From: Synchiropus splendidus
Lineage: Eukaryota; Chordata; Actinopteri; Syngnathiformes; Callionymidae
NCBI RefSeq assembly: GCF_027744825.2
Contig: NC_071334.1
Location: 5,885,937-5,949,936, forward strand
Direction of reading: 5' to 3'
DNA length: 64,000 nucleotides
Part shown: positions 62,901 to 64,000 of the stretch, one piece after another
Numbering within the stretch: the first letter of the stretch is position 1
How the letters are laid out: each line of letters opens with the position of its first letter
Translations under genes and position numbers: made by a program
The notes under the pieces: generated by a model
Seen by the model: the letters and a program-made list of their open reading frames with translations, nothing else
The model's database searches: none
What the model was told of the DNA's origin: nothing

Positions 62901-63647
62901 GGAGAGTCTAAACCAGAGGACCTCCTCCAGACGGTGTCTGAAGCATCCATCGGCTCAGCTGCAGGGGGCGCTCCACCCGAGGAGGCGGAGGGAGACAGGC
63001 CACAGGGACCCACAGCAGTGAGGAGCTCAGCCCCCGCGGCCCCCACTGAGCCCTCGCTGGACATGAGGGAGGAAAGTTTGGGGAAGATCCTTGTCTTCAG
63101 CAATCAGGTACACACTTCGTAACCACTATATCCATCGGCGTCAACAAGACCTTTAGATGGCGCTCTGCTCTAGAATCAGTGAAACTTCACGTGCTTTTTA
63201 AACAGCCAGCTGTCGTGATAAACATAGCTAAGTGTGTTGGTGCTGCTGTTCCAGGTGTCACAGGCATTGATGCGCGCTCTACCAGAGCACCCCCGTAACC
63301 ATGGACACCCACAGGAGCCCAAACATTTGGGCCCTGCCTTCAACTGTTCTGACACGGGCTTCTCTGTGAGGTAAAGCGATTCCTTTCTCTCTCAGCTCTT
63401 CAAGAGGAAGTGGTTTTGTAGACACTTCCTGTTGAAGCAGCTTTCGGATTGAAGTTTAACCGCTTGGTGTGTTGACAGCTTAGCCACCCTGAGGGAGTGT
63501 ACCATCGAGCGAGGGGAGGAGGGCTCGCTCCCACCCCAGCCAGGGGCCCCTTCGGCCTGTGCACAGTCGGTCATCTCTGCCATCCCATCACAGGAAGTGG
63601 CACGGATGATCCAGGAAGTCAGAGCGCTGGATGAAGAGACGCTCAAC
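47195..63647 (+). CDS. il16: IL16, pro-interleukin-16 (partial, 3' end beyond window)
   Basis: Pro-IL-16 is a multi-PDZ scaffold; in mammals caspase-3 releases a C-terminal PDZ-containing cytokine that binds CD4. Exons: 47195-47340, 47425-47635, 49706-49839, 50875-51004, 52543-52755 (start uncertain), 53010-53138, 55302-55416, 55504-55577, 56590-56836, 56909-57026, 58280-58412, 58640-58727, 58794-58975, 60140-60298, 60868-60924, 61146-61224, 62209-63107, 63255-63370, 63479-63647 (3399 nt, 1133 codons, phases consistent). Diagnostic matches to human: [33 protein letters not shown]1 [20 protein letters not shown] (from residue ~322), PDZ2 VGLGIGLC and [20 protein letters not shown] (~458-548), [14 protein letters not shown] (~820-833), and [13 protein letters not shown] before the third PDZ. 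The start ATG at 47195 follows ACAACC, a good Kozak context. The cytokine domain is not in the window. Confidence 0.93.
47425..47635 (+). CDS. il16: IL16 exon 2
   Basis: [20 protein letters not shown] through [14 protein letters not shown]. The first intron is only 84 bp. The donor is gtacca. Confidence 0.9.
48573..48690. repeat. Second copy of the CCAACCCATCCTCACT / GGGAAAGTGGACTTT module
   Basis: Close match to 43663-43720, and it extends through the CTATATTGACAACAAAGGC part seen at 44315-44360. Confidence 0.7.
48698..49275. mobile_element. Degraded hAT element remnant, related to 15229-15767
   Basis: Shares AGTGAGTCACTGAATTGA, TGACAGCTGCAAATCTGTGA and ATGGAGAAGTTCTTGA with the 15-kb copy. 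The short frame [10 protein letters not shown] stops soon after. About 130 bp of unrelated sequence interrupts the right part (49050-49215). The right terminus is lost. Confidence 0.7.
49706..49839 (+). CDS. il16: IL16 exon 3
   Basis: [20 protein letters not shown] through [10 protein letters not shown] plus two bases. The SIK|ESS junction matches human FMKESS. The acceptor is gacccag and the donor gtctga (weak). Confidence 0.75.
49840..50874. other. IL16 intron
   Basis: AT-rich first half, then the rearranged family B copy B5 (50178-50533). No exon seen. Confidence 0.5.
50178..50533. repeat. Family B copy B5, rearranged into a fold-back
   Basis: Left part as in B1/B4 to about 50386. The sequence then jumps to a reversed copy, so 50324-50386 and 50468-50531 are near-perfect reverse complements of each other (about 63 bp) around an ~80-bp spacer. 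Confidence 0.85.
50875..51004 (+). CDS. il16: IL16 exon 4
   Basis: [20 protein letters not shown] through [12 protein letters not shown]. It enters with two bases from exon 3 (AG|A) and ends in phase 0 at gtaaac. The fit of phase and splice sites supports it, though sequence similarity to human is weak. Confidence 0.65.
51005..52542. other. IL16 intron, possible small exon not excluded
   Basis: No clear exon. A 52-bp open segment after ttcatttcag (about 52114-52165) would fix the phase problem with the next exon, but its donor (gttctc) is poor. Confidence 0.4.
52543..52755 (+). CDS. il16: IL16 exon 5 (start uncertain)
   Basis: The conserved part is [20 protein letters not shown] through [20 protein letters not shown]. 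The acceptor at 52612 fits where the human-like block starts but is out of phase with exon 4. Acceptors at 52524 and 52542 are in phase and add about 24-30 residues ([18 protein letters not shown] and on). The 52542 acceptor is given here; the 3' end at 52755 is firm. Confidence 0.65.
52797..52950. repeat. Family A palindromic repeat, copy A5
   Basis: The right core AGCGCCATCTGGTGG at 52898-52912 is perfect. The left core CCACTAGGTGGCCTC at 52815-52829 has a change in GGCGC. Starts 42 bp after the exon 5 donor. Confidence 0.85.
53010..53138 (+). CDS. il16: IL16 exon 6
   Basis: [20 protein letters not shown], then [18 protein letters not shown]. Matches human RSLSTAQL and SNIVLMKGQAK. Phase 0 at both ends. 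Confidence 0.88.
53139..55301. other. IL16 intron with interspersed repeat
   Basis: Contains a repeat at about 54150-54990 whose end recurs at 61980-62135. No exon recognised. Confidence 0.5.
54150..54990. repeat. Interspersed repeat (family C), longer copy
   Basis: A-rich, protein-less sequence with internal duplications (GAAAGCGTCACCGAACCGGG at about 54341 and 54443). It ends GATCTGGCACACGTTGCTGG...CGGCTCCAGCCGTGTGCC...ATGACA. The end segment is shared with 61980-62135, so it is a dispersed repeat, perhaps a retrotransposon 3' end. Confidence 0.6.
55302..55416 (+). CDS. il16: IL16 exon 7 (PDZ1, first part)
   Basis: [20 protein letters not shown], then [18 protein letters not shown] plus one base. 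GLGF is the carboxylate-binding loop of a PDZ domain. Confidence 0.95.
55504..55577 (+). CDS. il16: IL16 exon 8 (PDZ1, second part)
   Basis: [20 protein letters not shown], then LKFK. The preceding intron is 87 bp. Matches human [20 protein letters not shown]. Confidence 0.94.
55578..56589. other. IL16 intron
   Basis: No exon. An isolated CTCF-like site CCACCAGGGGGAGCAG lies at 55990-56005 (one change from the core). Confidence 0.45.
56590..56836 (+). CDS. il16: IL16 exon 9
   Basis: [17 protein letters not shown] through [17 protein letters not shown] to [10 protein letters not shown] plus one base. Closes PDZ1 and opens PDZ2. Confidence 0.92.
56909..57026 (+). CDS. il16: IL16 exon 10 (PDZ2 core)
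   Basis: [20 protein letters not shown], then [18 protein letters not shown] plus two bases. Preceded by a 72-bp in-frame intron; the join gives LQKEASVGLG as in human LQKEAGVGLG. Confidence 0.92.
57351..57790. repeat. Family B interspersed repeat, copy B6 (internally deleted)
   Basis: B1/B4 orientation. The core between CTCACATCTTTTT and GGAGCTGCGGACACGCGGG is deleted, which removes the shared short frame. Confidence 0.85.
57791..58279. other. IL16 intron
   Basis: No exon or repeat recognised. Confidence 0.4.
58280..58412 (+). CDS. il16: IL16 exon 11 (PDZ2, last part)
   Basis: [20 protein letters not shown], then [20 protein letters not shown] and PDPK. Matches human [20 protein letters not shown]...[10 protein letters not shown]. 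Confidence 0.95.
58640..58727 (+). CDS. il16: IL16 exon 12
   Basis: [20 protein letters not shown], then KEKSQWSID plus one base; human VSEQQLKEAVAQAVEN...HQWSLEG. Confidence 0.92.
58794..58975 (+). CDS. il16: IL16 exon 13
   Basis: Contains [16 protein letters not shown] (human RRAQKVMIRSSSDSSY). The acceptor ctccag at 58793 is chosen by phase, giving a 66-bp intron. Ends HSLGTPK before gtgagg. Confidence 0.8.
59531..59698. repeat. Two TA tracts, 38-bp module between, then (GT)n
   Basis: TA at 59531-59580, module 59589-59626 identical to 22216-22253, TA at 59627-59671, GT at 59672-59698. Confidence 0.93.
59928..59967. repeat. (TG)n(TA)n microsatellite
   Basis: Compound TG then TA tract. 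Confidence 0.9.
60140..60298 (+). CDS. il16: IL16 exon 14
   Basis: [20 protein letters not shown], then [18 protein letters not shown] to SNCL. Serine/glycine-rich, corresponding to the human SGSPGGSPGSGS linker. The acceptor cggacag keeps phase 0; similarity is low but frame and splice sites agree. Confidence 0.7.
60868..60924 (+). CDS. il16: IL16 exon 15 (57 bp, probable)
   Basis: [19 protein letters not shown] between cacctgcag and gtacgt, phase 0 on both sides. It could correspond to human CIKNLFSPIM-type sequence, but similarity is weak. Confidence 0.5.
61146..61224 (+). CDS. il16: IL16 exon 16 (probable)
   Basis: [20 protein letters not shown], then KEKSTT plus one base. The acceptor is gtttcag and the donor gtgagt. 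No clear human match; supported by phase and splice signals. Confidence 0.6.
61583..61775. repeat. Family A palindromic repeat, copy A6 (two perfect opposing cores)
   Basis: CCACCAGATGGCGCT at 61619-61633 and AGCGCCATCTAGTGG at 61701-61715, both exact matches to the CTCF core consensus, facing each other. Outer arms TTTCATGAAACAGTGTCC and CTGTTTCATGAAGCCTCAT are intact. Confidence 0.9.
61980..62135. repeat. Family C repeat, short copy
   Basis: ATCTGGCACACATTGCTGGA and CGGCTCCAGCTGTGTGCC match the end of 54150-54990, and it likewise terminates in ATGACA. Confidence 0.7.
62209..63107 (+). CDS. il16: IL16 exon 17 (long, proline/serine-rich)
   Basis: A 899-bp exon. Includes [12 protein letters not shown] (human AEDPWVRISD), [37 protein letters not shown] (human SSSSIRQRISSFETFGSS), then a low-complexity acidic/serine linker to FSNQ. 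PPVAPKP is a possible SH3-binding motif. Tandem acceptor cagcag at 62206-62211. Confidence 0.92.
63255..63370 (+). CDS. il16: IL16 exon 18
   Basis: [20 protein letters not shown] through DTGFSV plus two bases; human VSSAVMKSLLCLP and DTGFSLNLS. Confidence 0.9.
63479..63647 (+). CDS. il16: IL16 exon 19, last exon in window
   Basis: [20 protein letters not shown] through [20 protein letters not shown] to RALDEETLN; human [31 protein letters not shown]. Phase 0 donor gtgagt. The next exon should open the third PDZ domain. Confidence 0.92.
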
Positions 63648-63709
63648 GTGAGTCAGCTTCATGGAAACAAGCTCCACTCACTGTTGCTTGCCAGTTCAAG
63701 GAGTCATAG

Positions 63710-63897
63710 GTCAATGATGCTTCATGAAACAGTATCGCAGGGTTGATGACACAGTGTCCTCATGTTCAGAGGCCACTAGGTGGCGCTCTTGTTTTAGAAA
63801 TGATGTGAGGTTTCACTGAATTAGCTGTTCAAGTCCAAACATTTTACAGCAGACAGCGCCATCTGGTGGAAACAGCACACTGTTTCATGAAGCCACT
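63710..63897. repeat. Family A palindromic repeat, copy A7 (two perfect opposing cores)
   Basis: CCACTAGGTGGCGCT at 63773-63787 and AGCGCCATCTGGTGG at 63855-63869 both fit CCASYAGRKGGCRS. A half-copy (TTTAGATGGCGCTCT) lies at 63152-63166. Confidence 0.9.
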
Positions 63898-64000
63898 TTG
63901 ACCCCTGACTAAGTACAAGTACGTGTACTGTGTGAACTCTACTTGTGTGTATAGTTTCTCCACCTAACGACTGTATCGTACAGAACAGAACATTCTAGTT

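Overview
The window is nuclear DNA from a teleost fish, probably an acanthomorph. Genes are split by GT-AG introns, some only 60-75 bp long. Coding parts match vertebrate proteins, and introns carry long simple repeats and many small DNA-transposon remnants. Gene order is CEMIP (+), MESD (-), TLNRD1 (+), IL16 (+), as in the human 15q25 neighbourhood. That synteny supports every gene call. All identifications are from memory of the families; no search was run.

Layout. 671-24062 holds the last 17 coding exons I can see of CEMIP (hyaluronan-binding / hyaluronan-depolymerising protein). They give 832 residues and end in a normal stop; the 5' part lies upstream. A 3' UTR of about 2 kb follows, to an AATAAA at 26032. 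A 960-bp hAT-like element (26107-27066) fills most of the gap to the convergent MESD gene (27539-29632, minus strand, 3 exons, complete, 210 aa, C-terminal KQEL). 29.7-32.6 kb is intergenic. A GC-rich leader and the single-exon TLNRD1 gene (33733-34785, 350 aa, complete) follow. 35.1-47.1 kb has no certain gene; I see a possible two-exon small reading frame on the minus strand (37487-38085) and one possible exon at 40733-40781. CFAP161, which sits here in human, was not recognised. IL16 (pro-interleukin-16) starts at 47195. Nineteen coding exons (about 1133 codons) run to 63647, including the two N-terminal PDZ domains; the C-terminal PDZ domains lie beyond the window.

Repeats. Family A is an imperfect palindrome of about 150-230 bp whose arms carry CTCF-consensus-like cores facing each other; there are seven recognisable copies plus fragments across CEMIP, the MESD-TLNRD1 gap and IL16. 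Family B is a roughly 500-bp element with internal inverted repeats, in six copies, one rearranged into a fold-back. Several hAT or Tc1/mariner-type elements have visible terminal inverted repeats and target duplications. There are a 1.06-kb GGAT-type array and a 0.87-kb GATA/GACA array in CEMIP introns, and TA/GT tracts in IL16.

How the genes relate. The four proteins do not form one pathway: CEMIP acts on extracellular hyaluronan, MESD is an ER chaperone for LRP-family receptors, TLNRD1 is an actin-bundling talin-rod-like protein, and IL16 is a PDZ scaffold and cytokine precursor. Their linkage is old vertebrate synteny. The most interesting non-genic signal is the family A palindrome, a possible mobile source of convergent CTCF-type sites.
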